A stretch of DNA of 64,000 nt from an uncultured Lachnospiraceae bacterium. GTDB taxonomy: Bacteria; Bacillota; Clostridia; Lachnospirales; Lachnospiraceae. The first letter of the stretch is position 1; each line of letters starts with the position of its first letter. A program made the position numbers and the translations under genes. The DNA is taken from contig CAJUTC010000003.1 in the NCBI GenBank assembly GCA_910589195.1, positions 4,358 to 68,357 on the forward strand, given 5' to 3'. Positions 8,814-18,459 of the stretch are shown piece after piece. The notes under the pieces are model-generated. The model had not been told where the DNA came from. It did no database searches and saw nothing but the letters and a program-made list of their open reading frames with translations.

Positions 8814-9872
8814 TTATTCCCGCGCCTGTATGGACAGGGTTTCTGCTGACGAAGGATACTGTTGATTGTAAGACTGAATCGCTTCATAAATCGTTTGCAG
8901 CCCAGGGTTTCTGCTAAGTACCTTATTGTGCAGCGGTCTGCAAGCTTCCACAAATGGCTTTTGATCTGGGTAAAGAAAGGTTACATGCTGCTCTTGTGTT
9001 GCCCGTTCCTTTGCGTGTTCCACTGCTTTTACCCATTCTTCCCGCTCTACCCGGTTCACAATTTGAAATCCTTCTTCGAATACAGCCTGTTCTTCCTCTG
9101 ACAGGCCTTCCAGGAACACCCAGTTCCCAATCAGGATATCCGGCACCATCTGATGCATATCATAAGAATAATATTTGCACACATCGCCATGGCCATTATC
9201 TGTTAATGCCATTTCATTATTTTCCGCACCGTCAATAATTCCTGACTGCAGCGCCGTGTACACTTCCCCAAACCCCATCGGGGTAGCAGAGCCTCCCAGA
9301 AGGCGCATCATTTCAATGTTAGTCGGCGACTGTTGAACCCGGATTTTCAGGCCCTTTAAATCTTCCGGGCTTTCGATCGGACGGTTAAGCGTATAAAAAT
9401 TTCTGGTTCCGGCGTCCAGCCAGGTGACAGCCAAAAACCCGGCTTTTTTTGTAGAATAAAAAATCGGTCCTGTCACTGCCGGATCATCCATTACATGATG
9501 ATATGCCTGAGTGCTGGCAAACAAGTATGGGAGATTAAAAATCTCATAATCTTTGCTGAAGGTTTCCAGAATTGCGTTGCTGGCTACACAAAAATCTATG
9601 GCTCCTGTCTGGGTTAGCTGAACCATATCGGTTTGGGAACCTAGCAATTCACTTGGATATACCTCTACCACATACTGATCCGGAAGGTTTTCATTTACAT
9701 ATTCCTGAAACGCGGTCAAGGCAATGTGGATTGGATGGCTGGTTGACTGGTTATGGCCAATCCGGACTATCCGCTTTTTGCTCTTGTTTCCCATACATCC
9801 CCCAAGATGGAAGCACAAAAGAATCAACAGGACGCACAGCCAAAGCCTTTTTTTCATTATGGAATTTTCCAT
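8814..9872 (-). CDS. dctP: TRAP transporter substrate-binding lipoprotein (DctP)
   Basis: 352 residues. A lipoprotein signal ends in LGGC at about residue 26. The mature part has the DctP fold: IRIGHNQSTSHPIH-like start, LLGSQTDMVQLTQTGAIDF, and LKGLKIRVQQSPTNIEMMRLLGGSATPMGFGEVYTALQSGIIDGAE. The Arg in KIRVQ is the residue that in this family holds the ligand carboxylate. ATG 9872 has AAGGAGG 5 nt upstream; the longer frame lacks a ribosome site. Expected ligand: an organic acid, not identified. First gene of the operon. Confidence 0.93.
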   Translation of the reverse strand: MENSIMKKRLWLCVLLILLCFHLGGCMGNKSKKRIVRIGHNQSTSHPIHIALTAFQEYVNENLPDQYVVEVYPSELLGSQTDMVQLTQTGAIDFCVASNAILETFSKDYEIFNLPYLFASTQAYHHVMDDPAVTGPIFYSTKKAGFLAVTWLDAGTRNFYTLNRPIESPEDLKGLKIRVQQSPTNIEMMRLLGGSATPMGFGEVYTALQSGIIDGAENNEMALTDNGHGDVCKYYSYDMHQMVPDILIGNWVFLEGLSEEEQAVFEEGFQIVNRVEREEWVKAVEHAKERATQEQHVTFLYPDQKPFVEACRPLHNKVLSRNPGLQTIYEAIQSYNQQYPSSAETLSIQARE

Positions 9873-10040
9873 GGATGCCTCCTTTTCCCATATTCCTGTA
9901 TTCATGCCGCCTGTCCGGCGGCGGACTTTTATGTGAAACCTTTTTCCGGATCAGTATGGCTTTTTTTCCGTTTTCTATGCACATTTTCCGTTTCCCATAT
10001 CCTGGAGGATATTTCTGACCAGGCAAGCGGCAGACGGCAA

Positions 10041-10071
10041 AAAAAGAATCCTGACTGGCAGGATTCTTTTT
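10041..10071 (-). terminator. Terminator after the P-type ATPase
   Basis: AAAAAGAATCCTG and CAGGATTCTTTTT form a 13-bp stem with a 5-nt loop, A-rich on one side and T-rich on the other, so it can work in both directions. It lies 9 bases past the ATPase stop codon. The remaining bases to dctP (about 170) hold only the dctP ribosome site; I see no clear promoter. Confidence 0.8.
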
Positions 10072-10079
10072 TCTTCTTT

Positions 10080-12737
10080 TTAATTTCGGCCCTCTCGTAA
10101 TATCTTTTGGGCTTGGATCAGCACCGTTGGCAGCAAAGCGCAAATCAGCACCCCGCCAATCTCAAACAGCCGAAGATCGGATGCCGCAAACAAAACCTGC
10201 AGGCCAGGGATAAACAGCACTGCCGCTAGCAGCAGAACGCCTGTTTCAAATGCCATCACGCTGTAGGGGTTGCTTCCGAAACCCAGACATAGGATCGAGT
10301 GGGCGCTGCGGCAGTTAAACCCGTGAAACAGCCTTGCTAATGTAAGGGTAGTAAACGCCATGGTGGATGCTACTGCCCGGGGATTCCTGGCCAGGTTCCC
10401 TCCAAACCCAATCCCGGGCCCTGCCCCGCTTTCCAGCCCCATCCGGAAGGCGGCCATTGTGCACACAGCAATTAAAAGGCCCTGGACAAATAAGTCCTTC
10501 AGAAAATTTATATTTAAAATCCCTTCTTTCCCGTTTCTAGGAGGCTGCTTTAACAGTCCTTCTTCTGCTGGTTCCATGCCGATTGCAAGAGCTGGCAGGG
10601 AATCGGTTACCAGGTTAATAAACAGCAGGTGTACCGGCAGAAAAGGCATGGGAAGCATGGTAAAGGAGGCATACAGTACGCAAAAGATTCCTGCCATATT
10701 GCCTGACAGCAAAAAACCGATGGCGTTTTTAATATTCCGGTAAACGTTCCTTCCGTTGGCGACTGCTTTTATAATGGTGGCAAAATTGTCATCCGCCAAA
10801 ATCATATCTGCTGCATCCTTTGATACCTCTGTACCGCCGCGCCCCATGGCAATCCCGATATCTGCCTTCTTTAACGCAGGAGCATCATTTACTCCATCTC
10901 CGGTCATAGCGGTAATCCGGCCTTTTTTCTGCCACGCCTCCACTATCCGCAGTTTATGCTGAGGCGATACTCTGGCATAGACGGAAATCTGTTCCAGCTT
11001 CTCTCCTAATTCCCTTTCACTCATGTTATCTAATTCCGGCCCGGTAACAGTTATGCCTCCCGGCCCTAGTATCCCTGCTTTCCTGGCAATGGACGCCGCC
11101 GTGACCGGATGATCCCCTGTGATCATAACGGGACGGATTCCTGCCTCTCTGGCTGCTAAAACCGCGCCTCTGGTTTCAGGACGAAGGGGATCAGACAATG
11201 CCGCCATACCAATAAAAATAAGATTTTGTTCCCAGGCTTTTGGGCCAAACTCATCCGGCCCCATTTCTTTTGGATCCGGCTCCGGCTGAAAGGCAAAGGC
11301 CAAAACCCGCATCCCTTCTGCACCCCAACGCTGATTTTGCATTTTAATCCGGCTTTTGTCCGATTCCCGGATTTCCCGGATTTGGTTTTTGCAAAAAATC
11401 CGGCCACAGCAGGGAAGGAGGGATTCCAGGGCGCCTTTGGCAAATACCACCTGGCCGCCAGTTTCCGTATCCAGGCAGCACACGCTCATCCGCTTGCGCC
11501 TGGAATCAAACGGCTGTTCTCCTTTCCGGAGATATCGGTTTTTTGCTTCTATTTCCTCCACCTTACCTGCTCCCCGAAGCAGCGCCAGCTCGGTAGGTTC
11601 CCCGTTTTCACCAGAAGCGTTATTTGCGAGAACCGCCGCCCTCCACAGCAGCTTCCTGCTGTTTGACTCTTCCATTTCCCCTTGATCTTGGCACCCTTCC
11701 AGGCAGAAATCGTGATAAATTTCTTCTGTTTCCATCCGATTCTGGGTTAAAGTCCCTGTTTTATCAGTACAGATTACGGATACGCAGCCTAAGCTTTCCA
11801 CGGCTTTTAAATCTTTGATAATCCCCTGTTCCCCTGCCATCTTCTGGGTTCCCATAGCCTGGACTATGGTAACAATGGAACCTAACGCTTCTGGAATTGC
11901 CGCCACTGCCAACGCCACGGAAAACATAACGGCCTCTAAAAGGGGGGCTCCCCGGTAAGTATCCATCCAAAATACAATCACACAGACTGCCAGGATCCCC
12001 ACTGCCAGCTTACCAGAAAACCGGTCCAGGCTGATTTCTAAAGGTGTCCTTTTTTCTTCCGTTTCATTCATTAAGGCAGCAATCTTCCCAATCTCCGTAT
12101 CCATTCCCGCCGACGTTACAACGCAAAGGCCTCTGCCGCCTGTTATCAGCGTCCCAGCGAAAACCATATTCGTTTGCGATGCCAGAGGAACCTCTTTCCC
12201 CTTAATTGCCGCTATGGTTTTCTCTACTTCCGCCGATTCCCCTGTCAAGGAACTTTCGTTTACCTGCATCTGTACCGCTTCCAAAAGCCTTCCGTCTGCT
12301 GCCGCCAAATCCCCTGCTTCTAATACTAAAATATCTCCCAGCACCACATCTTCTGCCGGAATCCTCCTCTTTTTCCCTTCCCGGATCACCACGGCCTCAG
12401 GAGCAGAAAGGGCCCGAAGGCTTTCTAATGATTTCTCCGCCTTTTGATGCTCAATGGTTCCCAGCACCGCATTTAAAAGCAGTACTGCTCCGATTACCAG
12501 AGAACTTTCCCTATTATCCGTAACTGCTGAAACCGCCGCAGCCCCAATCAAAATCCATACCAGCAGATCATTAAACTGCCCAAAGAACACCTGCCACCAG
12601 GCCTTCGGCTTTCTCTCTCTTATTGTATTTTTCCCATATTGTTTCAGCCTTCTGTCTGCTTCCTGCCTGGATAATCCCTGCATACCGCTTTCTAACTGCT
12701 CCAAAGCCTGTCTGGCTGGCATCCGAAACCAATCCAT
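10080..12737 (-). CDS. Calcium-type P2A cation-transporting P-ATPase
   Basis: 885 residues with full P-type architecture: actuator TGES (165-168), transmembrane PEAL motif (282-285), phosphorylation site DKTGTLT with Asp325, nucleotide-binding KGA (434-436), hinge TGDGVND (612-618), and a six-helix C-terminal block. The late helix NLVTD matches the N-x-x-T-D Ca2+ site of SERCA/PMR1 pumps, so Ca2+ (or Mn2+) export at the expense of ATP is likely. PEAL replaces the commoner PEGL, as in a known bacterial subgroup. Ribosome site is weak (GGAAAGG far upstream). It is transcribed alone, divergent from luxS. Confidence 0.93.
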   Translation of the reverse strand: MDWFRMPARQALEQLESGMQGLSRQEADRRLKQYGKNTIRERKPKAWWQVFFGQFNDLLVWILIGAAAVSAVTDNRESSLVIGAVLLLNAVLGTIEHQKAEKSLESLRALSAPEAVVIREGKKRRIPAEDVVLGDILVLEAGDLAAADGRLLEAVQMQVNESSLTGESAEVEKTIAAIKGKEVPLASQTNMVFAGTLITGGRGLCVVTSAGMDTEIGKIAALMNETEEKRTPLEISLDRFSGKLAVGILAVCVIVFWMDTYRGAPLLEAVMFSVALAVAAIPEALGSIVTIVQAMGTQKMAGEQGIIKDLKAVESLGCVSVICTDKTGTLTQNRMETEEIYHDFCLEGCQDQGEMEESNSRKLLWRAAVLANNASGENGEPTELALLRGAGKVEEIEAKNRYLRKGEQPFDSRRKRMSVCCLDTETGGQVVFAKGALESLLPCCGRIFCKNQIREIRESDKSRIKMQNQRWGAEGMRVLAFAFQPEPDPKEMGPDEFGPKAWEQNLIFIGMAALSDPLRPETRGAVLAAREAGIRPVMITGDHPVTAASIARKAGILGPGGITVTGPELDNMSERELGEKLEQISVYARVSPQHKLRIVEAWQKKGRITAMTGDGVNDAPALKKADIGIAMGRGGTEVSKDAADMILADDNFATIIKAVANGRNVYRNIKNAIGFLLSGNMAGIFCVLYASFTMLPMPFLPVHLLFINLVTDSLPALAIGMEPAEEGLLKQPPRNGKEGILNINFLKDLFVQGLLIAVCTMAAFRMGLESGAGPGIGFGGNLARNPRAVASTMAFTTLTLARLFHGFNCRSAHSILCLGFGSNPYSVMAFETGVLLLAAVLFIPGLQVLFAASDLRLFEIGGVLICALLPTVLIQAQKILREGRN

Positions 12738-12927
12738 AAAACACCGTCCCTATGTCCTTTCTATTGCCGCCCTGCTGTTTTTCTCCTGTCTTCCCGGTGG
12801 CCTGCTTTCTGTTCTATACATATTGTAAATTGGTTGGATTCAGAACGGAATTTTAGATCCTTCCTCTTTTCCCCCCGCAAGTTTCGTGCTATTATAAAAG
12901 CAATAACAGAAAGGAAGGTTCCTTACC

Positions 12928-13407
12928 ATGAAAAAAATAACAAGCTTTACCATCAACCATTTGGCCCTTCTCCCTGGCATCTATGTTTCCAGAAAAGATC
13001 CGGCTGGAAATACGGTTGTCACCACCTTTGATATCCGCATGACCCGGCCCAATTATGAACCTGTTATGAACACTGCGGAAATCCATACCATTGAGCATCT
13101 GGCTGCCACCTTCTTGCGGAATCATCCGCAATTCGGCCCTAAGACCCTTTACTTTGGCCCTATGGGATGTCGTACCGGTTTTTACTTGCTGCTAACGGGA
13201 GATTATGAATCACGGGATATTGTTCCTTTAATGAAAGAATTATTTACCTTTATCCGCGATTTTCACGATCCGGTTCCGGGAGCTGCCGCAAAAGACTGCG
13301 GAAATTATCTGGATATGAACCTGCCTATGGCAAACTGGCTGGCAAACCGTTTTTTAACGGAAGTACTGGAGCAAATTACAGAAGAACGGTTGATTTATCC
13401 GGATTAA
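12928..13407 (+). CDS. luxS: S-ribosylhomocysteine lyase
   Basis: 159 residues, the normal LuxS length. Metal ligands His53 and His57 in HTIEH and Cys124 in AKDCGNY, with catalytic Cys81 in GPMGCRTGFY and the general base Glu56. It converts S-ribosylhomocysteine to homocysteine plus DPD, the precursor of AI-2, in the activated methyl cycle. It stands alone with its own ribosome site AGAAAGGAAG; metK lies 5 kb away under a SAM riboswitch. Confidence 0.97.
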   Translation: MKKITSFTINHLALLPGIYVSRKDPAGNTVVTTFDIRMTRPNYEPVMNTAEIHTIEHLAATFLRNHPQFGPKTLYFGPMGCRTGFYLLLTGDYESRDIVPLMKELFTFIRDFHDPVPGAAAKDCGNYLDMNLPMANWLANRFLTEVLEQITEERLIYPD

Positions 13408-13426
13408 AAAGGCGCCGCAAAATTAC

Positions 13427-13487
13427 GGAATCCCGTGATATATGGCATCAATATGAAAACATTCATCGCTATATATCACAGGATTCC
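13427..13487 (+). repeat. 17-bp inverted repeat 3' of luxS
   Basis: GGAATCCCGTGATATAT (13427-13443) and ATATATCACAGGATTCC (13471-13487) pair with one mismatch around a 27-nt loop. It starts 20 bases after the luxS stop. No clear T-run follows, so it may be a processing or stabilising hairpin or a weak terminator. The remaining ~120 bases to the next gene hold nothing I recognise. Confidence 0.65.
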
Positions 13488-13609
13488 CCTATTTTACAAT
13501 GCCTCTTCCCACTGCGGAACGCCTTGGCGGGCCACACAATTGTGAACCGCCCTAGTGTATGTCCACGTTCGATTCCGGCAACCTGACGGAAACAATAAGG
13601 TTCCCTAAA

Positions 13610-15595
13610 CTACTTTTTGCCCTTTTCCGCTTTTGAGCCCTTATCTTTTGCCGCCCTTTTGACTCTCTTTTCAGGTTTTGATTTCTTTTGCGTTTCCAGC
13701 CATTCCCCGCTTACTGTTTTTCCTATAAATACCAGAATTGTACGGGGCGGCACCATATAATGTTTCTGTTTTTCTAAAAACAATTCCATTCCCTCAGGAT
13801 AAAGCCCACCATTGGCTTTTCCATCCGTATTAACCGCCACATGCCAGAATTGTCCCTTAGGCAGGTTTGGCAGGGAAAATTCATGAGGCTCCCAATGCAT
13901 ATTATAAGCTACAAAAAAGGAATCGTCGCACCTTCCATCGGAAAGGCTTGCGTATTTGCCGCAGTAGAGAATCCCTAACTGCCGGCGGAAATTTTCAAAC
14001 TCCGGACACCACGCCTTTTCCCCATGGTAAGACACATCCGGCTGGCCGCAGGATAAATAATCCATAATCCTTGGCTCTTTTGGCATGTGGAACATGGGAT
14101 GTGCCTTGCGGAAGCGGATAGCGGCCTTTACAAACTCCAGCAAATCCGAATTTTCTTCTGTCAGCTTCCAGTTTAACCAGGAAACCTCATTATCCTGGCA
14201 ATAAGCGTTATTATTGCCTTCCTGGGAATTTCCAAACTCATCCCCTGCCAAAAGAAGAGGCGTTCCCTGGCTTAAAAAAAGCAGCAGATACGCGTTCCGC
14301 AAAAGCTTTCGGCGCATTTCCAAAACTTTTTTCTTCTTTGTCGGGCCCTCTATCCCACAATTCCAGGAAAAATTATAATCATAGCCATCCCGGTTATTCT
14401 CCCCGTTTGCCTCATTGTGCTTCCGGTCATAACATACCAGATCCATCAAAGTAAATCCGTTTATATTCGCTATATAGTTAATTACGCCATGTGGCTCCGG
14501 GTTATGCCGGGTACGGAAAGCCAAGTTTCCCATCTGGCTCTCATCGCCCTTCAAAACCCGTTTCATATCAATGGCAAAGCCGTCATTGTATTCTCCAAGG
14601 CACTTTTGTTTCGTTTTTGGAGCATCCCCCCAGCTCTGGGCAAACAGTTTCCTTCCCTTAAGGTAAGGATCCCGGCTAATCAGGCCGCCGGGGCTAAACC
14701 CGATCAGATGGAACCCATCTACATGGTATTCCCTGGCCCAGAACCGTAAAACCTCCAAAACGAATGCTTCCGTTTCCTGCCCGGCAAAATAGAAATCCAT
14801 CACCAGCTCCATCCCCACTTGATGAAGCGATTTTACCAGATCCTTAAACTCCCGCTGAGGATGCTTTGTTGTCCCGGAACAATAAGAGGCTTTCGGCGCA
14901 CAGTAAAGACCAGGAATAAATCCCCAGTAGTTCAGTCTTCCGGACGGCTCTTTCTCCCCCTTTTTTTCAGGTTTCTTCAAATTGCCTGACCGGCCTTCTT
15001 TTAATGTGACAGTTCCCGGCAAATCCTGCCGCTCCATCACTTCCTGAAACTCAATAGAAGGAAGCAGCTCAACCGTAGTTACTCCCAGCTCCTTCAAATA
15101 CGGAATCTTTCTTATGATTCCGGCAAATGTCCCTCTTTCCTTTTCTGGCACCCCGGAAGAAGGATGCTTGGTAAAGCCTCTTGGATGAAGCCGATAAAGG
15201 ACGCACTCCTCAAAGGGAATCTCTGGAAGCTGATCCTTCTCCCAATCATAATTTTCTTTTACAATCGATGCCCGAAGGACTCGGTTTAAGCTTGCTTCCT
15301 CTCCCCACACCTGACGGCCAGAAAAACTCATTCCAAAGGGATCCTCCACTAATATTTTATCTATCTCAAAACAGTATTCCACATTGCTGAAATCGCCAAC
15401 TACAGTCGCGTTCCACACATAGCCAACTCTGGCTTCCTGGGGAAACCGGATTTTTTCCGCAATATCTTCCTGCCCTTTCTCATAGATCACCAAATTGCAT
15501 TCGGATCCCGGTGACACAACTGAAAAATGTACCCGATCACCTGCTGATGTAATGCCCATGGGATAATACCCGCTGTCCTCTATAAGTTGAAACAT
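13610..15595 (-). CDS. GlgX/isoamylase-like GH13 protein lacking catalytic residues
   Basis: 661 residues. An N-terminal CBM48-like beta domain (about 1-110) precedes a GH13 barrel closest to GlgX-type glycogen debranching enzymes: YWGF, KHNEANGENNRDG and NYSWNCG-like blocks are present. However region II reads DGFHLIGF instead of DGFRFD (nucleophile position is Ile298, preceding Arg is His296), region III reads LFAQSW with Gln320 in place of Glu, and region IV reads ANINGF with Asn379 in place of Asp and Ile378 in place of His. The region I Asn-His pair is also gone. The frame is intact, so I infer a maintained non-catalytic alpha-glucan-binding or regulatory protein. The tail is a Lys-rich linker. 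It follows uup on the same strand. Confidence 0.85.
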   Translation of the reverse strand: MFQLIEDSGYYPMGITSAGDRVHFSVVSPGSECNLVIYEKGQEDIAEKIRFPQEARVGYVWNATVVGDFSNVEYCFEIDKILVEDPFGMSFSGRQVWGEEASLNRVLRASIVKENYDWEKDQLPEIPFEECVLYRLHPRGFTKHPSSGVPEKERGTFAGIIRKIPYLKELGVTTVELLPSIEFQEVMERQDLPGTVTLKEGRSGNLKKPEKKGEKEPSGRLNYWGFIPGLYCAPKASYCSGTTKHPQREFKDLVKSLHQVGMELVMDFYFAGQETEAFVLEVLRFWAREYHVDGFHLIGFSPGGLISRDPYLKGRKLFAQSWGDAPKTKQKCLGEYNDGFAIDMKRVLKGDESQMGNLAFRTRHNPEPHGVINYIANINGFTLMDLVCYDRKHNEANGENNRDGYDYNFSWNCGIEGPTKKKKVLEMRRKLLRNAYLLLFLSQGTPLLLAGDEFGNSQEGNNNAYCQDNEVSWLNWKLTEENSDLLEFVKAAIRFRKAHPMFHMPKEPRIMDYLSCGQPDVSYHGEKAWCPEFENFRRQLGILYCGKYASLSDGRCDDSFFVAYNMHWEPHEFSLPNLPKGQFWHVAVNTDGKANGGLYPEGMELFLEKQKHYMVPPRTILVFIGKTVSGEWLETQKKSKPEKRVKRAAKDKGSKAEKGKK

Positions 15596-15687
15596 CCCTT
15601 CCCTGCCTCCTTTTCGTCTGTCCTTCCGTTTTGATCTTATCTTTTATTTCATCTGTCGTGTTCTCTCCTGGTTCCTTTTTAATGGTG

Positions 15688-17502
15688 TTATCCCTTCTGT
15701 GCGGCAATTTGTTCTGCCAGATCATTTAAATACACCCAGCGATCCATCTTTTCTTCTAAAAGCGCTTCTCGCTTTCCTTTCTCTTTCATCAGCTCCTGAA
15801 GACGGCTGTAGTTGCTGGATGCCGCTTCTATTTCCCTTTCCAACTGCTCCAGCTCCTCTTCTAAGGCATCAATCTCCTCTTCAATAGTTTCCCATTCCCT
15901 CTGTTCCTTATAAGTAAACTTCAGCTTTTTGGGGGCATCCTCTTTCCAGGAACTACGGCGCTGTTCCTTTGCCGCCCGCTCCCCCTCTGACCCGGTATGT
16001 TCCACTCGCCAAGCCTTTTCTTCCAATGCAGCCTGATAATCGGTAAACCCGCCTTCATATTGAGCCACACGCCCGTTTCCTTCCAGGACAAATATTCTGC
16101 GTGCCACCCGATCCAGAAAATACCGATCATGAGATATTGCAATCACAATCCCCTGAAAGCTGTCTAAGTAATCCTCTAGTATGGTCAGGGTCTGGATATC
16201 CAAATCATTAGTCGGCTCATCCAGCATCAGCACATTGGGGGCATCCATCAAAATACGCAGCAGATACAGCCTTCTGCGCTCCCCTCCTGACAGTTTGCCA
16301 ATCAAGGTATACTGCATGGAAGATGGAAACAGAAACCGTTCCAGCATCTGGCTGGCACTAACGCTGCCATCGTTTGTCTGCACATATTCTGCCACGTTCC
16401 GGATATAATCAATCACACGCAGCGATCCATCCATCTCTTCATTTTCCTGAGAAAAATACCCTAGCTTTACTGTCTGCCCAATGGTCACACATCCTGTATC
16501 CGGCTCTACCCATCCGGCAATCATTTTTAACAGTGTAGACTTTCCGGCCCCATTTGGCCCGATAATACCGATCCGGTCATTTCTCAAAAAAATGTAAGTA
16601 AAATCAGAAATCAATACTTTGTGTTCATAAGACTTTCCCAGACCTGATACTTCCACTGTAGTCCGTCCCAGCCGGCTGGATATGGATTCGATTTCAAGGC
16701 CCGCTTCTTCCTCCGGCCCTTTTTGATCCCGAAGGGATTCGTACCTTTTAATATGCGCTTTCTGCTTTGTGGAACGTGCCCGCGCCCCCCGCCGCATCCA
16801 TTCCAGCTCTGCCCGCAGGATCGACTGCCGCTTCCGCTCTGATGCCAGCGATATGTCCATCCGCTCTGCCTTTCGCTTCAGAAAGCCTTCGTAATTGGTT
16901 TCGTAGCTATACAGCTTCCCTTTATCCAGTTCCACAATCCGGTTGGTAACACTATCTAAAAAATATCGGTCATGGGTTACCATCAAAAGGGCCCCTTTGA
17001 ATTTTTTCAGATACGCTTCCAGCCAGTCTGCCATTTCACTGTCCAAATGGTTAGTAGGCTCGTCCAGAATCAAAAGCTGTGCCTTCGAAAGCAGCACCCC
17101 GGCTAATGCCACCCGTTTTTTCTGGCCGCCAGATAAAAGCTCTACCTTTTCCCCATGCTCTGTAATTCCCAGCCGGTTTAATATGGATTTTGCCTGGGCC
17201 TCCAGCTCCCACTCCGGCAAGATGCCACGGTTGGGTTTTAGAACCTCTTCCAAAACGGTCAGACCTTCTTCAAAAACTGGATTTTGGGGCAGTACGCGAA
17301 TTTGGGGAGTTCCGATTCTGGTTACCTTACCTTGATCTGGCTCTTCTAGACCTGCCACAATCTTTAAAAGCGTAGACTTTCCGGAACCGTTAATTCCAAT
17401 TAAGCCTACCTTCTCCCCTTCATGGATAAAAAAATCCGTGTCGTCAAACAGCAGCCGCTGGGTATAGGATTTGACCAGATGCTCTATGGTAATCAAATTC
17501 AT
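15688..17502 (-). CDS. uup: ABC-F ATPase, Uup type
   Basis: 604 residues: two ABC domains (about 1-255 and 290-500) joined by a charged linker with ELEWMRRGARARSTKQKA, a Uup hallmark, and a C-terminal coiled coil (about 530-600) as in the Uup DNA-binding tail. Both Walker A motifs (GINGSGKST, GPNGAGKST), LSGG signatures and DEPTNHLD/DEPTNDLD boxes are intact. ABC-F proteins act on ribosomes; Uup is also linked to suppressing transposon excision and helping restart or branched-DNA steps. The ATG overlaps the xth stop (ATGA), so it is translationally coupled to a DNA-repair gene, which fits a nucleic-acid role. Confidence 0.92.
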   Translation of the reverse strand: MNLITIEHLVKSYTQRLLFDDTDFFIHEGEKVGLIGINGSGKSTLLKIVAGLEEPDQGKVTRIGTPQIRVLPQNPVFEEGLTVLEEVLKPNRGILPEWELEAQAKSILNRLGITEHGEKVELLSGGQKKRVALAGVLLSKAQLLILDEPTNHLDSEMADWLEAYLKKFKGALLMVTHDRYFLDSVTNRIVELDKGKLYSYETNYEGFLKRKAERMDISLASERKRQSILRAELEWMRRGARARSTKQKAHIKRYESLRDQKGPEEEAGLEIESISSRLGRTTVEVSGLGKSYEHKVLISDFTYIFLRNDRIGIIGPNGAGKSTLLKMIAGWVEPDTGCVTIGQTVKLGYFSQENEEMDGSLRVIDYIRNVAEYVQTNDGSVSASQMLERFLFPSSMQYTLIGKLSGGERRRLYLLRILMDAPNVLMLDEPTNDLDIQTLTILEDYLDSFQGIVIAISHDRYFLDRVARRIFVLEGNGRVAQYEGGFTDYQAALEEKAWRVEHTGSEGERAAKEQRRSSWKEDAPKKLKFTYKEQREWETIEEEIDALEEELEQLEREIEAASSNYSRLQELMKEKGKREALLEEKMDRWVYLNDLAEQIAAQKG

Positions 17503-18272
17503 TTTATTTCCCCTTCCTCATACAGGCAAAGCTCCACCGGGCAATGGTCGGATCCGGTCACTTCTGTATGGATCGCCGCCCCGGCAAGCCGCTTCTCCAA
17601 CCGTTTGGAAGCGCAAAAATAGTCAATCCGCCACCCGGCATTCTTAGACCGGGCAGAAAACCGATATGACCACCAGGAATAAATGTCCGTTTGATCCGGA
17701 TAAAAATAGCGGAACGTATCCAGAAAACCGGCATCCAAAAGCTTTGTAAACTGATCCCTTTCTTCGTCTGTAAATCCGGCATTTTTATGGTTTGTTTTGG
17801 GATGTTTCAGGTCAATTTCTTTATGGGCTACATTAAAATCCCCGCAGAAAATTACCGGCTTCTTCTGATCCAGCCTAACCACAAACTTTCGGAACGCGTC
17901 GTCCCAGTCCATCCGGTAAGAAAGCCGGGCCAGTTCTGCCTGGGAATTTGGCGTATAGCAAGTTACCAGGTAAAATTCCGGAAACTCCGCGCAAATAACC
18001 CTCCCTTCCTGATCATGCTGGTCAACCCCAAGTCCGTAAGTAACCGAAAGGGGCTGTTCCTTTGTAAACAGCGCCGTTCCGGAATACCCCTTTTTCTTTG
18101 CGTAATTCCAATACTGGCAATAACCTGGCAGATCTAGCTGAATCTGCCCTTCTTGCAGCTTGCTTTCCTGGATGCAGAAAACATCTGCATCCGCCTCTTT
18201 CATATATTCCAGAAACCCTTTTCCCACACAGGCCCTTAATCCATTTACATTCCAAGATATCAATTTTTTCAT
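17499..18272 (-). CDS. xth: Exodeoxyribonuclease III / AP endonuclease
   Basis: 257 residues, an ExoIII-type phosphodiesterase. Motifs: MKKLISWNVNGLRA, IQESKL (metal-binding Glu), GRVICAEF, CGDFNVAH (catalytic Asp and Asn) and the closing TGSDHCPV (His). It cuts abasic sites and removes 3' blocking groups. I start at ATG 18272 because family members begin at MK-ISWNVNG; an in-frame ATG at 18302 would add ten non-homologous residues. First gene of the xth-uup pair. Confidence 0.95.
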   Translation of the reverse strand: MKKLISWNVNGLRACVGKGFLEYMKEADADVFCIQESKLQEGQIQLDLPGYCQYWNYAKKKGYSGTALFTKEQPLSVTYGLGVDQHDQEGRVICAEFPEFYLVTCYTPNSQAELARLSYRMDWDDAFRKFVVRLDQKKPVIFCGDFNVAHKEIDLKHPKTNHKNAGFTDEERDQFTKLLDAGFLDTFRYFYPDQTDIYSWWSYRFSARSKNAGWRIDYFCASKRLEKRLAGAAIHTEVTGSDHCPVELCLYEEGEIK

Positions 18273-18420
18273 GTTTCTCTGCCTCGCTTTTATGTTTTCC
18301 ATTGATCTGAGAATTTTCTTTCATCCGGTTTGCGGCATCGCTCCAAACCAGGTTTCCCCGAGGGACGCCGAAGCGTCCCTGAACAAATTATATCATTCCC
18401 AGGTATAAAAGAAAAGAAAA

Positions 18421-18446
18421 ACTTCCCGCAATCATTTGCGGGAAGT
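18421..18446 (-). terminator. Terminator after metK
   Basis: ACTTCCCGCAA and TTGCGGGAAGT form an 11-bp perfect stem with a 4-nt loop, flanked by A-run and T-run on either side. It follows metK by 13 bases and can also stop plus-strand transcripts. Confidence 0.9.
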
Positions 18447-18459
18447 TTTTTTCTCCGTT

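Noticed and set aside
13500..13610. tRNA or small RNA gene after luxS
   Set aside because: No cloverleaf or TTCGA/CCA pattern and no promoter; left as unassigned.
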